Origin: Lutraria lutraria
Lineage: Eukaryota > Mollusca > Bivalvia > Venerida > Mactridae
Assembly: GCA_964023205.1 (NCBI GenBank)
Contig: OZ026841.1
Coordinates: 34,672,399 to 34,736,398 of the forward strand
Direction of reading: 5' to 3'
DNA length: 64,000 nt
Shown: piece by piece, positions 50,904 through 59,110 of the stretch
Position numbering within the stretch: the first letter of the stretch is position 1
Layout: every line of letters begins with the position of its first letter
Made by a program: the position numbers and the translations under genes
Notes under the pieces: generated by a model
Databases searched by the model: none
The model's input: the letters and a program-made list of their open reading frames with translations, nothing else
Told to the model about the DNA's origin: nothing

Positions 50904-51572
50904 ATGACTAGAACAAGTCATCTAAAATTCATTATTCATAAAGACATGGATTGGATACCCTTACTACCGATAGAGCTGAGACTTAAAATTTATCGTTATG
51001 TCATATGGGCTAACGCTAAAACATGGAAGATGGAGTTAGTGCACACATGGGCTACTCATAATGCTATACATAGCTTACAACATACAAATCATCGACGGAT
51101 AGAGAGACTGTTGAAGGATGTAGGTGATCGCCAGGACTTGTCATTCAACCAAAAATTACCGATTCTACGAAAACTGAATGTGGTACAACAAAGCTTAGAT
51201 CGTATGTTATCTACGACATGGGATTTTTTAATCCACGATGCTAATTTGAGCGACGTATCTGCCTTAGCTAACAATTTTCGTTCTACCCCCAATGTGATAT
51301 GGTTCAGTATGGCTGAAGAGGACAATGGGAGATCTCACCCCGGATGGCGTCCGTATTCACAGTTTAAAATACGTGGTATCATGGTATTTAAGAGACAGGT
51401 ACCGTTCACTCATGTTATTCATATTCTACAGTATCGTGCCGTGTTCTATAAATTAAGGCATCGCTTAAGAGAAGTCAAAGACGAGATTGAAGCCGTTCAT
51501 GCGAATCGACCTAGAATAGTGATTTGTTCAGGAAATATTCAATTATGGTTAAACCATCTAGACGATTTATAA
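50904..51572 (+). CDS. Unknown protein with F-box-like N terminus
   Basis: 222 residues, ATG at 50904 (17 nt after the polymerase stop); a second ATG at 50946 could be used. The segment WIPLLPIELRLKIYRYVIWA resembles an F-box (LPxEL...I..YV), the motif that docks onto SKP1 in ubiquitin ligases. The remaining roughly 180 residues are helical and have no motif I recognise. If the F-box is real, the protein could redirect host ubiquitination, as some viral F-box proteins do; this is inference. It overlaps the next gene by 28 nt, which fits co-transcription with the polymerase. Confidence 0.7.
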   Translation: MTRTSHLKFIIHKDMDWIPLLPIELRLKIYRYVIWANAKTWKMELVHTWATHNAIHSLQHTNHRRIERLLKDVGDRQDLSFNQKLPILRKLNVVQQSLDRMLSTTWDFLIHDANLSDVSALANNFRSTPNVIWFSMAEEDNGRSHPGWRPYSQFKIRGIMVFKRQVPFTHVIHILQYRAVFYKLRHRLREVKDEIEAVHANRPRIVICSGNIQLWLNHLDDL

Positions 51573-51832
51573 GTTTATATTACATTTTGGATTTTGAGCT
51601 GTATACGGATACGTTATACAGTATTGTACAAGATGACCTTGTCAAGGTCAAGGACATTCGCGCGTGGATTCTGAACCCTCACACGTTTGAACTATTTAGA
51701 CAGATGATTCGTGATGCTATGATCAGTGCACACTTAGACTTGAAAGCTATCCAACGAGACGATTGGAATACTTATGTATGTAACGATAGAGTGATTCACA
51801 CGATTCAAGAATGGAACAGTTTGATATTATGA
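51545..51832 (+). CDS. Small unknown protein A
   Basis: 95 residues. The frame opens with TTG at 51524, so the first ATG at 51545 is taken as the start. It is helical, contains an acidic N-terminal stretch and many Trp/Tyr residues, and has no motif that I recognise. It overlaps the preceding gene by 28 nt. Its stop (51830-51832) overlaps an in-frame ATG of the next gene as ATGA. Compact overlap on both sides supports a real gene. Confidence 0.6.
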   Translation: MVKPSRRFISLYYILDFELYTDTLYSIVQDDLVKVKDIRAWILNPHTFELFRQMIRDAMISAHLDLKAIQRDDWNTYVCNDRVIHTIQEWNSLIL

Positions 51833-52173
51833 ACCATACCCTGTTGAGAAAAGCATTGGTATTTGCTTATCGTATGAAGATACCTGAAGGTCATCATTCT
51901 CTGGAATGGATTCGACAACAGTTGAGTACACCAGACATGTTTGAAGAAATGAAACATGGACTTCATGTGATGAATTCATTTTATAAACAATCAGTACCCA
52001 TGGACTTGAGTGAAACGGATTGGTTCAAACAGGTGGTGAACAATGACTCTGTGTTAACATTTCTGAGTCAATTTGGACATTCAGAATGTGTGTTTGAATT
52101 TTCTGACAAACTGTTGTTACCATTACATGACATGTGTTGTTCTTGTTGTGATTATTCTTGTACTCATACATAA
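51811..52173 (+). CDS. Small unknown protein B
   Basis: 120 residues from the ATG at 51811, or 114 from the ATG at 51829 that forms an ATGA overlap with the preceding stop. Mostly helical, with a Cys-rich end (CCSCCDYSCTHT) that may bind metal or be lipid-modified. No family recognised. It is the last gene before the AATAAA at 52186. Confidence 0.6.
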   Translation: MEQFDIMNHTLLRKALVFAYRMKIPEGHHSLEWIRQQLSTPDMFEEMKHGLHVMNSFYKQSVPMDLSETDWFKQVVNNDSVLTFLSQFGHSECVFEFSDKLLLPLHDMCCSCCDYSCTHT

Positions 52174-52185
52174 ACTTGTTACACA

Positions 52186-52195
52186 AATAAATAAA
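52186..52195 (+). terminator. Poly(A) signal ending the polymerase gene cluster
   Basis: Two overlapping AATAAA hexamers (52186-52191 and 52190-52195) 13 nt after the stop at 52173, followed by a GT-rich stretch (tgttagttgtgattttc). Confidence 0.75.
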
Positions 52196-52235
52196 ATGTT
52201 TTTCTTCCAATAGTGTTAGTTGTGATTTTCACGTC

Positions 52236-52883
52236 ATGGAGTCCAGTTTACTTTTTAAGCATCCTTGCAATATGTTTATCGCAGGCCCTAGTGGCTCTGG
52301 TAAAACACAATTCGTAAAAAAGGTGTTGGAATACAAATCAGATTTGTTTCAAGTAGTACCTGAGCGTATTGTATGGTGTTACAAAGAATGGCAAGTAGCC
52401 TATGCACAGTTACAAGAACAAGAACCTAGTATTCGGTTCATACAGGGGATACCTGACGAGGATGAAGAGATAGTAGAGGATACATCCATTCCTCATTTAA
52501 TTATATTTGATGACATGCTTGGTGATAAAGATGAAGAGAAAATCAAATTATGGTTTACACGAAAAGGTCACCATCGTAATGCTAGTGTGATCTACATTAC
52601 ACAAAACATGTTTCAACAATCGAAAGCCAGTCGTACCCTGAGTTTAAATGCACATTACATGATCTTATTTCAAAACACAAGAGATAAAGGACAAATCAAA
52701 GTGTTGGCGAATCAAATTCAATTGCCACACTTGTTACCCGCTTATCAAGATGCTATCTCTACACCTCATGGGTATTTAGTGATTGACTTTCACCCTCAAA
52801 CACCAGACAGTTATCGGTTAAGAACTGATATTTTTCATTACTGGATCACTGGAGAAAAACGTGGGCCAGTTGTGTATATATAA
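52236..52883 (+). CDS. FtsK/HerA-type genome-packaging ATPase
   Basis: 215 residues, ATG at 52236. Walker A is GPSGSGKT at residues 17-24. Walker B is HLIIFDDML with Asp92-Asp93. A sensor-like polar segment (VIYITQNMFQQ, around residues 113-123) follows. This is the A32-like packaging ATPase that Polintons share with adenovirus IVa2-like, virophage and nucleocytoplasmic large DNA virus systems; it pumps DNA into capsids. The length is typical of the Polinton family. It opens the long rightward structural gene cluster right after a poly(A) signal. Confidence 0.93.
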   Translation: MESSLLFKHPCNMFIAGPSGSGKTQFVKKVLEYKSDLFQVVPERIVWCYKEWQVAYAQLQEQEPSIRFIQGIPDEDEEIVEDTSIPHLIIFDDMLGDKDEEKIKLWFTRKGHHRNASVIYITQNMFQQSKASRTLSLNAHYMILFQNTRDKGQIKVLANQIQLPHLLPAYQDAISTPHGYLVIDFHPQTPDSYRLRTDIFHYWITGEKRGPVVYI

Positions 52884-52884
52884 A
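52875..52884 (+). promoter_or_regulatory. TATA box before the core-protein gene
   Basis: TATATATAAA overlaps the ATPase stop codon, with an initiator-like cattcagtc about 30 nt on (52905-52913), close to the ATG at 52918. Suggests that the core gene has its own promoter. Confidence 0.55.
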
Positions 52885-52917
52885 CATCGTTTACTCATAT
52901 AAGATCATTCAGTCATC

Positions 52918-54081
52918 ATGTCAGCCACAGCCATAGCTCAATCGTTAGAACATTTGGGTCAGGAACGAGACCCTACTGTACGGGAGCAAATGCTACGGTC
53001 TGGATTAAAAGAAATGCTCAAGTGGTTCACCTTAGCAGCAAAGGTGATTTTAAAAAAGAAAATTGTGCTACCTAAACAAACACAAAACTTTATGCAAAAA
53101 CATCAGCATGAATTAGAGCAGCTGGGAGATGATCAAGTGGACATGGATACTAAACGTCAACTCATATTGAAACCAGGAGGAGGTGGATTTCTTGGTGGAG
53201 TTATGATACGAAGTTTACTCCGATGGAATGGTCAAAAGACGATTCGTAAATTTGTAAAATCTCCAGCTAAAAGAAAAGCGCCTGCTAGAAAACCTAGAAA
53301 ATCTCCAGCTAAAAGAAAAGCACCAGCCAGAAAACCTAGAAAAGCTCCAGCTAAAAAAGCTAGAAAATCGCCTGCCAAGATCAATGAACGTTTTATTACT
53401 CTCCGTCGTCGAAAGCAAACCACTTCAACACCCTCTATGGCTGTAACTCCAATCAGTAAGTTACAATGGTCTCCTATCAGTCCTGTGAGTAGTTTGAACT
53501 TTAGCTCATCTAGAAATTCATCTAAAAACTTAAGAAATTCTTCTAGAAGTGGATCAAACAGTTTTAGCACACCTAAAAGTTCAAGAAGTTTATCAAGAAG
53601 TGGACCAAGCAGTTCATCTAGAAGTTTATCAAGAAGTGGATCAAACAGTTTATCTAGAAGTTCAAGAAGTTTATCTAGAAGTGGACCAAGCAGTTATTCA
53701 AGCAGTGGACCAAGCAGTTATTCAAGCAGTGGACCAAGCAGTTATTCAAGCAGTGGGCCAAGCAGTTTGAGTTATTCAAGCAGTGGGCCAAGCAGTTCAT
53801 CTAGAAGTGGACCAAGTAGCTTCAGTTCGCCAAGTAGTTATTCAACCAGTGGGTCAAGTAGTTTGAGTTCTTCAAGAAATTCATCCAGTAGATCATCTAG
53901 TAGATCATCTCCCAGTTCAAGAAGTTCACCAGACACTCCATTGTGCCGTTTTTCACCCCTATCCTTGTCTACCTTATCAAGACAGGCTGTCTTGAAACCC
54001 CTTTTGAGACATCGTATTCACCTGATGAGACAGGGCCCTATGAATCCAGCTTCAAGACAAGCCTTTGATGCTTTAGTATAA
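52918..54081 (+). CDS. Basic core protein: paralogue of the GGFL family with H1-like and Ser/Arg tail
   Basis: 387 residues, ATG at 52918. Residues 1-95 are helical and end in GGGGFLGG. They align by eye with the whole of the next gene product (shared RxxM...KEM...VL...K...GG.F pattern), so the two are paralogues. Residues 112-155 are lysine/proline/alanine repeats (KSPAKRKAPARKPRK type), like the tail of histone H1 or a protamine-like viral core protein. Residues 190-350 are Ser-Arg-Gly-rich repeats (GPSSYSSS units). It probably condenses DNA inside the virion. The DNA coding the Ser repeats is itself a tandem repeat. Role inferred from composition and position beside the capsid genes. Confidence 0.8.
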   Translation: MSATAIAQSLEHLGQERDPTVREQMLRSGLKEMLKWFTLAAKVILKKKIVLPKQTQNFMQKHQHELEQLGDDQVDMDTKRQLILKPGGGGFLGGVMIRSLLRWNGQKTIRKFVKSPAKRKAPARKPRKSPAKRKAPARKPRKAPAKKARKSPAKINERFITLRRRKQTTSTPSMAVTPISKLQWSPISPVSSLNFSSSRNSSKNLRNSSRSGSNSFSTPKSSRSLSRSGPSSSSRSLSRSGSNSLSRSSRSLSRSGPSSYSSSGPSSYSSSGPSSYSSSGPSSLSYSSSGPSSSSRSGPSSFSSPSSYSTSGSSSLSSSRNSSSRSSSRSSPSSRSSPDTPLCRFSPLSLSTLSRQAVLKPLLRHRIHLMRQGPMNPASRQAFDALV

Positions 54082-54084
54082 AAG
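54077..54084 (+). promoter_or_regulatory. TATA box before the hydrophobic-tail core gene
   Basis: TATAAAAG overlaps the preceding stop codon (54079-54081) and lies 43 nt before the ATG at 54120. Confidence 0.6.
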
Positions 54085-54119
54085 CTGTAAAGAAGTAAAA
54101 ACAGGTATTATTTGACATA

Positions 54120-54491
54120 ATGGCACCAAAGCGACCACTCCTGCATAAATACGGACATCTGGTTTTGGGTTTAACTCAAGCCCCAGATGGGTTAAGAAGA
54201 AAGATGATACATGGAGCATCTAAAGAAATGATTCAATGTGTGTCAGAATGCTGTCAGAATGTTTTAAAAGGCAATGTTGCCTTATCCCCCTCTCAAAAGC
54301 AAAGGTTGAAGTCCAAGCGTCAACATCTCCGCACTTTAGCAGATAAAAGAGTATCCATTCAAAAAAAGAAACGTGTGTTGAATCAAAAAGGAGGATTATT
54401 TCCATTACTGGCTCTTGCTCCAATCATTGCTAAAGCTGTTGCTGCAGGAGCACTCAGTGGAGGTGTTGCCACACTGGTGAAAAAGCTATGA
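54120..54491 (+). CDS. Core protein with GGLF hydrophobic C terminus (adenovirus pX-like)
   Basis: 123 residues, ATG at 54120. A basic helical N-terminal part (NVLKGNVALSPSQKQRLKSK, then LADKRVSIQKKKR) leads to QKGGLFPLLALAPIIAKAVAA, a hydrophobic tail. This layout recurs in many Polinton-like elements and is similar in plan to the adenovirus pX precursor, a small basic core protein with a hydrophobic C terminus; homology is not proven. LSGG/V near the end fits the adenain cleavage rule (M/I/L)xGG-x. Paralogue of the N-terminal part of the preceding gene. The stop overlaps the next start as ATGA. Confidence 0.75.
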   Translation: MAPKRPLLHKYGHLVLGLTQAPDGLRRKMIHGASKEMIQCVSECCQNVLKGNVALSPSQKQRLKSKRQHLRTLADKRVSIQKKKRVLNQKGGLFPLLALAPIIAKAVAAGALSGGVATLVKKL

Positions 54492-55255
54492 AGAAAATGG
54501 CTATCGTCCCGTTCAAAATGCTAGAAGAGATGAATCGATGGAAAACAGAACAACGACCACGTTTACCTCCTCCCCCGCAAGTCAGTCAAACATCCGATTT
54601 ACAGAAACAAATGGGAGACGTTTTACAAAATGAATCGTTGTCTGAATCAGAAAAAGCACAACACTATGGGCAAGTCTTGCAAAAGTTTCAACTGTCTCAT
54701 CAAAAAGCACGTGAACCGGCTACTCTGGCTGCACCAGTTGCACCGGCTGCACCGGTTGTTCCAGCTGCTCAAGGTGCACAAGGGGCACAAGCGGCTCCTG
54801 CTACATTGACGGATCGGATTCTTGAAAGTGTTCCTACTACCATGCGTCGAAAAACTCAGCTTTTATTACACTTTCTACAAAATCATCCCCACATGTCATG
54901 GAATGATCATGGGATGTTGGAATACCATGGAAAACCAATACAAGGATCCAACATTATTGATTTGGTCAATGATGTCATACGTCATAGAAAAGGGTCGGAG
55001 CCTAGAGGATGGGAACAGTTTTCTAGTGGACTAAGAGATGTCAATGTACCACAAGAAGTGATAGGAAATAAACGGAGATGGTCATGGATGCAAAAAGCAG
55101 ACGATTCGGAGGAAGATGATGAATTTGATAGTTTTGTTGAGTCTCGTTCACCTTCACGGATGAAAGCAGAACCTATAAGTAAACGGATGAAAGCAGAACC
55201 TATAAGTAAACCTGTCAAACGGATGAAAGCAGAACCTAAGTGGGAAGCCTACTAG
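54488..55255 (+). CDS. Polinton-associated structural protein with C-terminal conserved domain
   Basis: 255 residues, ATG at 54488 in an ATGA overlap with the previous stop. The N-terminal half is Pro/Gln-rich, then an Ala/Pro-rich linker. The conserved part is at about residues 113-198 (LTDRILESVP...TMRRKTQLLL, SWNDHGMLEYHGKPIQGSN, IIDLVNDVIRHR). I recognise this arrangement as recurrent in Polinton-like elements of aquatic animals, but I do not know its function. The tail has an acidic stretch (DDSEEDDEFD) and three copies of RMKAEP. Position between core protein and integrase suggests a virion component. Confidence 0.75.
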   Translation: MKKMAIVPFKMLEEMNRWKTEQRPRLPPPPQVSQTSDLQKQMGDVLQNESLSESEKAQHYGQVLQKFQLSHQKAREPATLAAPVAPAAPVVPAAQGAQGAQAAPATLTDRILESVPTTMRRKTQLLLHFLQNHPHMSWNDHGMLEYHGKPIQGSNIIDLVNDVIRHRKGSEPRGWEQFSSGLRDVNVPQEVIGNKRRWSWMQKADDSEEDDEFDSFVESRSPSRMKAEPISKRMKAEPISKPVKRMKAEPKWEAY

Positions 55256-55260
55256 ACAAC

Positions 55261-56334
55261 ATGAACAAAAAGGTAGACAGTCTGTTACATCAGATTTATT
55301 ATGATCCCCATCATCCGGCTGGTTTTGGTGGGGTAGAACGTCTTACTACAGCAGCTCGAACTCAACTGAAATCCATCACGCCAAGTCAAGTGCGATCCTG
55401 GTTGAAGGGACAAAAGACCTATACCCTGCACAAACCTATCCGTAGGGTATTCTCGAGACGGAAAACAATTGTGGGTGGTATTGATCATCAATGGCAAGCT
55501 GATTTGGCAGACATGCAATCCTTGGCTCAGTACAACACCCCTTATCGATATTTGTTGTGTGTCATTGACGTGTTTTCAAAATATGCTTGGGTCGTTCCCC
55601 TCAAGGATAAAACGGGGCTCACATTGGTGGAAGCGTTTCGCTCTATTCTTAAAACGAGACAACCTAAAGCGTTGCAAACCGATAAAGGAACAGAATTCAA
55701 GAATCAAAGGTTTCAACAGTTTTTAGACAAAGTAGGGATTCATTATTTTACGACTGAAAACCCAGAAACTAAGGCTAGTATAGTGGAACGTTTTCAACGA
55801 ACCTTAAAATCACGCATGTGGAAATACTTTACGCATCATAAAACACGAAGGTATATTCAGGTATTGCCTGATCTCGTGCATGCCTATAATCATCGTGTTC
55901 ATCGTAGTATACAAATGGCACCCGTATCCGTAAATGAGAATAACGAATCTCAAGTGGCCTTGACCTTGTATGGAAAATCAAGAAAAAAAGCGTCGACGAC
56001 CCTTCATGTGGGAGATATTGTTCGTATCAATAAAACAAAACGTACATTTGATAAAGGTTATCTACCTAACTGGACCACTGAACTGTTTAAAGTGATCCAA
56101 GTCAAAAAGACCTCTCCTGCTACTGTGAAATTGACTGATTTAGACGGAGAACCCATACTGGGTTCGTTTTATTTCTCTGAAGTACAGGTTATAAAAGATG
56201 ATGCTATCTATGAAATTGAATCAGTGCTCGCCCATCGCCAGAGTAAGGTAGACGGAAGACGAGAAATTAAAGTGCATTGGAAAGGTTATCCTTCGAAATT
56301 TGACAGTTGGATTCCCGAATCCCATCTCGTTTAG
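55261..56334 (+). CDS. INT: Retroviral-type integrase with C-terminal chromodomain
   Basis: 357 residues. The frame opens with GTG at 55240, so the ATG at 55261 (context caacATGa, 5 nt after the previous stop) is taken as the start. The N-terminal YYDPHHPAGFGGVERL motif is typical of Polinton integrases. The catalytic core carries Asp81 (WQADLADM), Asp141 (TDKGTEF) and Glu176 (SIVERFQ), with 34 residues between the last two. The C terminus (about 315-357) is a chromodomain (YEIESVLAHR...VHWKGYPSKFDSWIP), which may bind methylated histone tails and guide insertion. It would make the 6-bp target duplication seen here. All catalytic residues are intact. Confidence 0.95.
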   Translation: MNKKVDSLLHQIYYDPHHPAGFGGVERLTTAARTQLKSITPSQVRSWLKGQKTYTLHKPIRRVFSRRKTIVGGIDHQWQADLADMQSLAQYNTPYRYLLCVIDVFSKYAWVVPLKDKTGLTLVEAFRSILKTRQPKALQTDKGTEFKNQRFQQFLDKVGIHYFTTENPETKASIVERFQRTLKSRMWKYFTHHKTRRYIQVLPDLVHAYNHRVHRSIQMAPVSVNENNESQVALTLYGKSRKKASTTLHVGDIVRINKTKRTFDKGYLPNWTTELFKVIQVKKTSPATVKLTDLDGEPILGSFYFSEVQVIKDDAIYEIESVLAHRQSKVDGRREIKVHWKGYPSKFDSWIPESHLV

Positions 56335-56348
56335 TTAATAAATACATC

Positions 56349-56594
56349 ATGTCTCAAGCCGATACGGCCAGTGTGGTAGTGACTGCCTCAGAGCAAGCCA
56401 AATTGTGTGAACCCAAAAATAAGGTCACTTTTTTTGCACAAATTGTAGTGGTATTTATTATTATTACCGTATCGCTATTTAATTTGTGTTTTCAACGACC
56501 CGATCGAGAATTGTGGCTTCTGCTTTTAAGTAGTTCTCTAGGTTATATTCTACCGAATCCCTCCTTGAAATTCAATAAACCTAAATCAACATGA
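56349..56594 (+). CDS. Small two-pass membrane protein
   Basis: 81 residues from the ATG at 56349; the frame upstream starts with a non-ATG codon. Two hydrophobic segments: TFFAQIVVVFIIITVSLF (about residues 27-47) and ELWLLLLSSSLGYILPNP (about 54-72). The LGYILPNP phrase recurs in small proteins of Polinton-like elements. Function unknown; possibly a virion or assembly membrane protein. Overlaps the next gene by 4 nt (ATGA). Confidence 0.75.
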   Translation: MSQADTASVVVTASEQAKLCEPKNKVTFFAQIVVVFIIITVSLFNLCFQRPDRELWLLLLSSSLGYILPNPSLKFNKPKST

Positions 56595-57433
56595 GTTCGT
56601 TTTACATCACACTCATGAGTGATAGCTCTATGGATTTATTCCAAGACAATACGCAATGTTGTTTTCGTACCAAACTGACAAAACCCATCCATCTCAATAA
56701 ACAAGACTGGGAAATTGCCTTAGTGGAAATGATTGTTCCTAGTCAGGTCATTAATGTCACTGAAGAAGAGCGACATTTCTACATTGTCACACATGATCCT
56801 GTCCTGGGTAAGGCCTTAGAAAACTTTGAGACCTATTGTACTCTCCCCAATAAAGAAGAAAAAGGTGTACGACTTTGTATTCCTATAGGAACTTATGTCA
56901 CACCCCAACATTTGATCGAGACGATTGACTTTACCGTAAAAGATAATCTGGGTAAAATATTTAAACAGAAAGGCCTTCGATTTACCATGGGTTTTTCAGG
57001 ACAAAGTAAACGCGCAAAACTGGACAGTTCGGATCAACTAGGCATTCAGTTTCATCCTCACATGTTTATTAAACTGGGTGGAGCCCCTGATAGTTCTTCT
57101 ACCATCTTTTTTAAAGACACTCCAGATCCGTTTCCTCATGGCGTAGATATTAACATGGGTCATAATCATTTGTTTGTTTATTCCGACCTTGCGTCTTATA
57201 CCTATTTGGGAAACATAGAAGCCCCCATCTTACGTGTAGCTCCATTTGATCCGAGAACGAAAGCAGGAACTAACCCTCATATTCATTTCGAGTTCTTGAA
57301 TTTACACTATGTACCACTGGCTAAAGCCGACTTTGACACCATCACTATCCATATAAGGGGTGACACTGGCCAGTCTATTCAGTTTATTCATGGGAAGTCT
57401 ATGGTGAAACTACACCTACGCCAAAGACAATGA
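56591..57433 (+). CDS. mCP: Minor capsid protein, penton-like
   Basis: 280 residues, ATG at 56591. The N terminus SSFYITLMSDSSMDLFQDNT followed by FRTKLTKPIHLNKQDWEIAL is the characteristic start of a conserved Polinton structural protein, which I take to be the penton-type minor capsid protein (single jelly-roll, five-fold vertices). The rest is beta-rich with no long helix. Position between integrase and major capsid gene agrees. The assignment rests on recognition of the N-terminal pattern; a structure prediction would be decisive. Coupled to both neighbours by ATGA overlaps. Confidence 0.78.
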   Translation: MSSFYITLMSDSSMDLFQDNTQCCFRTKLTKPIHLNKQDWEIALVEMIVPSQVINVTEEERHFYIVTHDPVLGKALENFETYCTLPNKEEKGVRLCIPIGTYVTPQHLIETIDFTVKDNLGKIFKQKGLRFTMGFSGQSKRAKLDSSDQLGIQFHPHMFIKLGGAPDSSSTIFFKDTPDPFPHGVDINMGHNHLFVYSDLASYTYLGNIEAPILRVAPFDPRTKAGTNPHIHFEFLNLHYVPLAKADFDTITIHIRGDTGQSIQFIHGKSMVKLHLRQRQ

Positions 57434-57795
57434 TACCTACTTACCAAGGTCAACCTCGACAATATGGACACGGACTTGGATCCATGTTTAAGAAAGCCAT
57501 GAAAAGAATTATACCTTTACTGAATCCATTTGTGAAATCTGGAGTTCGCACCTTGAAAAAAGAAGGACTCCAGCAAGGAAAAGCCGCTATCAAAGATATC
57601 TTGACAGGATCAAACGCTAAACAAGTAATACGAAAACGTGGAGCCTCTGTATTAAAAGATGTGGGTGAATCCTTGCTACATGCCGTGGCCAGCCCTAAAA
57701 GACGTATAAAGAGCAAACCAGTCAAGAAAAGACCTCATTCGAAACTTCATCATCGCCGAGTTAAGCAGGCCAGACCTCTTGATATTTTCGATTAA
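57430..57795 (+). CDS. Basic virion-internal protein (adenovirus pVI-like plan)
   Basis: 121 residues, ATG at 57430 (ATGA overlap). The N terminus GHGLGSMFKKAMKRIIPLL forms an amphipathic helix. A second helical segment (TLKKEGLQQGKAAIKDILTG) follows, and the C terminus is very basic (KRRIKSKPVKKRPHSK). Small basic proteins with this GLGS...F.....PLL start commonly precede the major capsid gene in Polinton-like elements. The layout recalls the membrane-lytic adenovirus protein VI; homology is not proven. Only 2 nt separate it from the major capsid gene. Confidence 0.7.
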   Translation: MIPTYQGQPRQYGHGLGSMFKKAMKRIIPLLNPFVKSGVRTLKKEGLQQGKAAIKDILTGSNAKQVIRKRGASVLKDVGESLLHAVASPKRRIKSKPVKKRPHSKLHHRRVKQARPLDIFD

Positions 57796-57797
57796 TC

Positions 57798-59096
57798 ATG
57801 ATGCAACACGGTTCCTGTGAATGTAGTAAGACAGAGTTGGATGTGTCTGTTGTGCCACCTACCATGACAGCCATGCAAGAAGGTCAGTGGACTGAGCATT
57901 ATCCCATTTCTGCCCTGGACAATAATGCTCCGATTGAATTTGTGATTCCTGCACAGACAGAAAAATGGACAGATCTGAATCAATCTTACCTGTACCTAAA
58001 ACTCAAAATTATACAGGCAGATGGTACAGACCTAGCGGGCGACAGTGAAATTGCTACCGTCAACAATTTCTTTCACAGCATGTTCTCAAGCATTGATGTG
58101 TACCTGAATAATAAACTGATCACCAGCAATGCGGACACGTATGCCTATCGGGCATACATAGAAAATTTACTCTCCTTCACCTCAAGCTGTAAAGACACTC
58201 AACTTCAGGCGTTAGAGTTATGGGCTGAAGACACCGCTGGTCATATGCTCGAAAAAGTACATGACGGGGATAACAAGGGCTATGGTAAGAGACGTGCTCG
58301 TGTCCATCAAAGCCGTGTGGTGGAACTATGTGGACGGCTTCATTTGGATCTGATGATGCAAGATAAATATTTACCCAATGGTATGGAAATACGCTTAAGA
58401 CTAAACAAAGCGTCACCTCAATTCTGTCTCATGAGTACTTCACCGGGTAAAATCAAGTTTCTAGAAGCAGGATTTAATGTAAGAACAGTAGATTTACTGC
58501 CAGTGGTAGCCAATCAACTCAATCAACAGATTGCTCAACATAACATGAAAATCCCCATCCGACGAACTGAAGTAAAAACATTTACGATTCCTAACGGTCA
58601 ACGATCCAAGATTGAAGATCATTTATTTCAAGGTCAATTGCCAAAACGTCTTATCATCGGTATGGTAAGAAATGGAGACATGAATGGAGACATGGCTACC
58701 AACCCCTTTGATTTCCGTCATTTTACACTGAATCATCTAGAAGTCAGCATTGACGGAAAAAGTATTCATAACAAAGCGTTTCAACCCAATTTTGAAACGG
58801 GAGAAGTTCTAAGATCCTACATGTCACTCTATCAAGCGACAGGAGCTCTTGGTCTCAATCGTTCATTTGGATTGAGCATGAATGATTATCGGAACGGATA
58901 CACACTCTGGGGGTTGGACTTGACAGCAGATCAAGGTTGCGAGGAAGGTCAACTCCATCCTATAAAAACGGGCAATCTGAGATTGGAATTTCACTTTGGA
59001 ACAGCACTTGCACAAGCCATCAACGTGATTGTATTTGCGGAATACGACAATCAAATTGAAATCAATCAATTCAGAGAAGTGCTTCTAGATTATTAA
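57798..59096 (+). CDS. MCP: Major capsid protein, double jelly-roll hexon-like
   Basis: 432 residues, ATG at 57798 (a second ATG follows directly). The N-terminal pattern VVPPTMTAMQEGQWTEHYPI, then IEFVIPAQTEKWTDLNQSYLY is the hallmark opening of Polinton major capsid proteins. The C terminus ends in NVIVFAEYDNQIEINQFREV, also typical. Trimers of this double jelly-roll protein build the icosahedral shell. Length fits the family. The frame is intact, so capsid assembly is plausible. Downstream lie an unknown gene and the maturation protease. Confidence 0.95.
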   Translation: MMQHGSCECSKTELDVSVVPPTMTAMQEGQWTEHYPISALDNNAPIEFVIPAQTEKWTDLNQSYLYLKLKIIQADGTDLAGDSEIATVNNFFHSMFSSIDVYLNNKLITSNADTYAYRAYIENLLSFTSSCKDTQLQALELWAEDTAGHMLEKVHDGDNKGYGKRRARVHQSRVVELCGRLHLDLMMQDKYLPNGMEIRLRLNKASPQFCLMSTSPGKIKFLEAGFNVRTVDLLPVVANQLNQQIAQHNMKIPIRRTEVKTFTIPNGQRSKIEDHLFQGQLPKRLIIGMVRNGDMNGDMATNPFDFRHFTLNHLEVSIDGKSIHNKAFQPNFETGEVLRSYMSLYQATGALGLNRSFGLSMNDYRNGYTLWGLDLTADQGCEEGQLHPIKTGNLRLEFHFGTALAQAINVIVFAEYDNQIEINQFREVLLDY

Positions 59097-59110
59097 TCTA
59101 GATTATTAAG

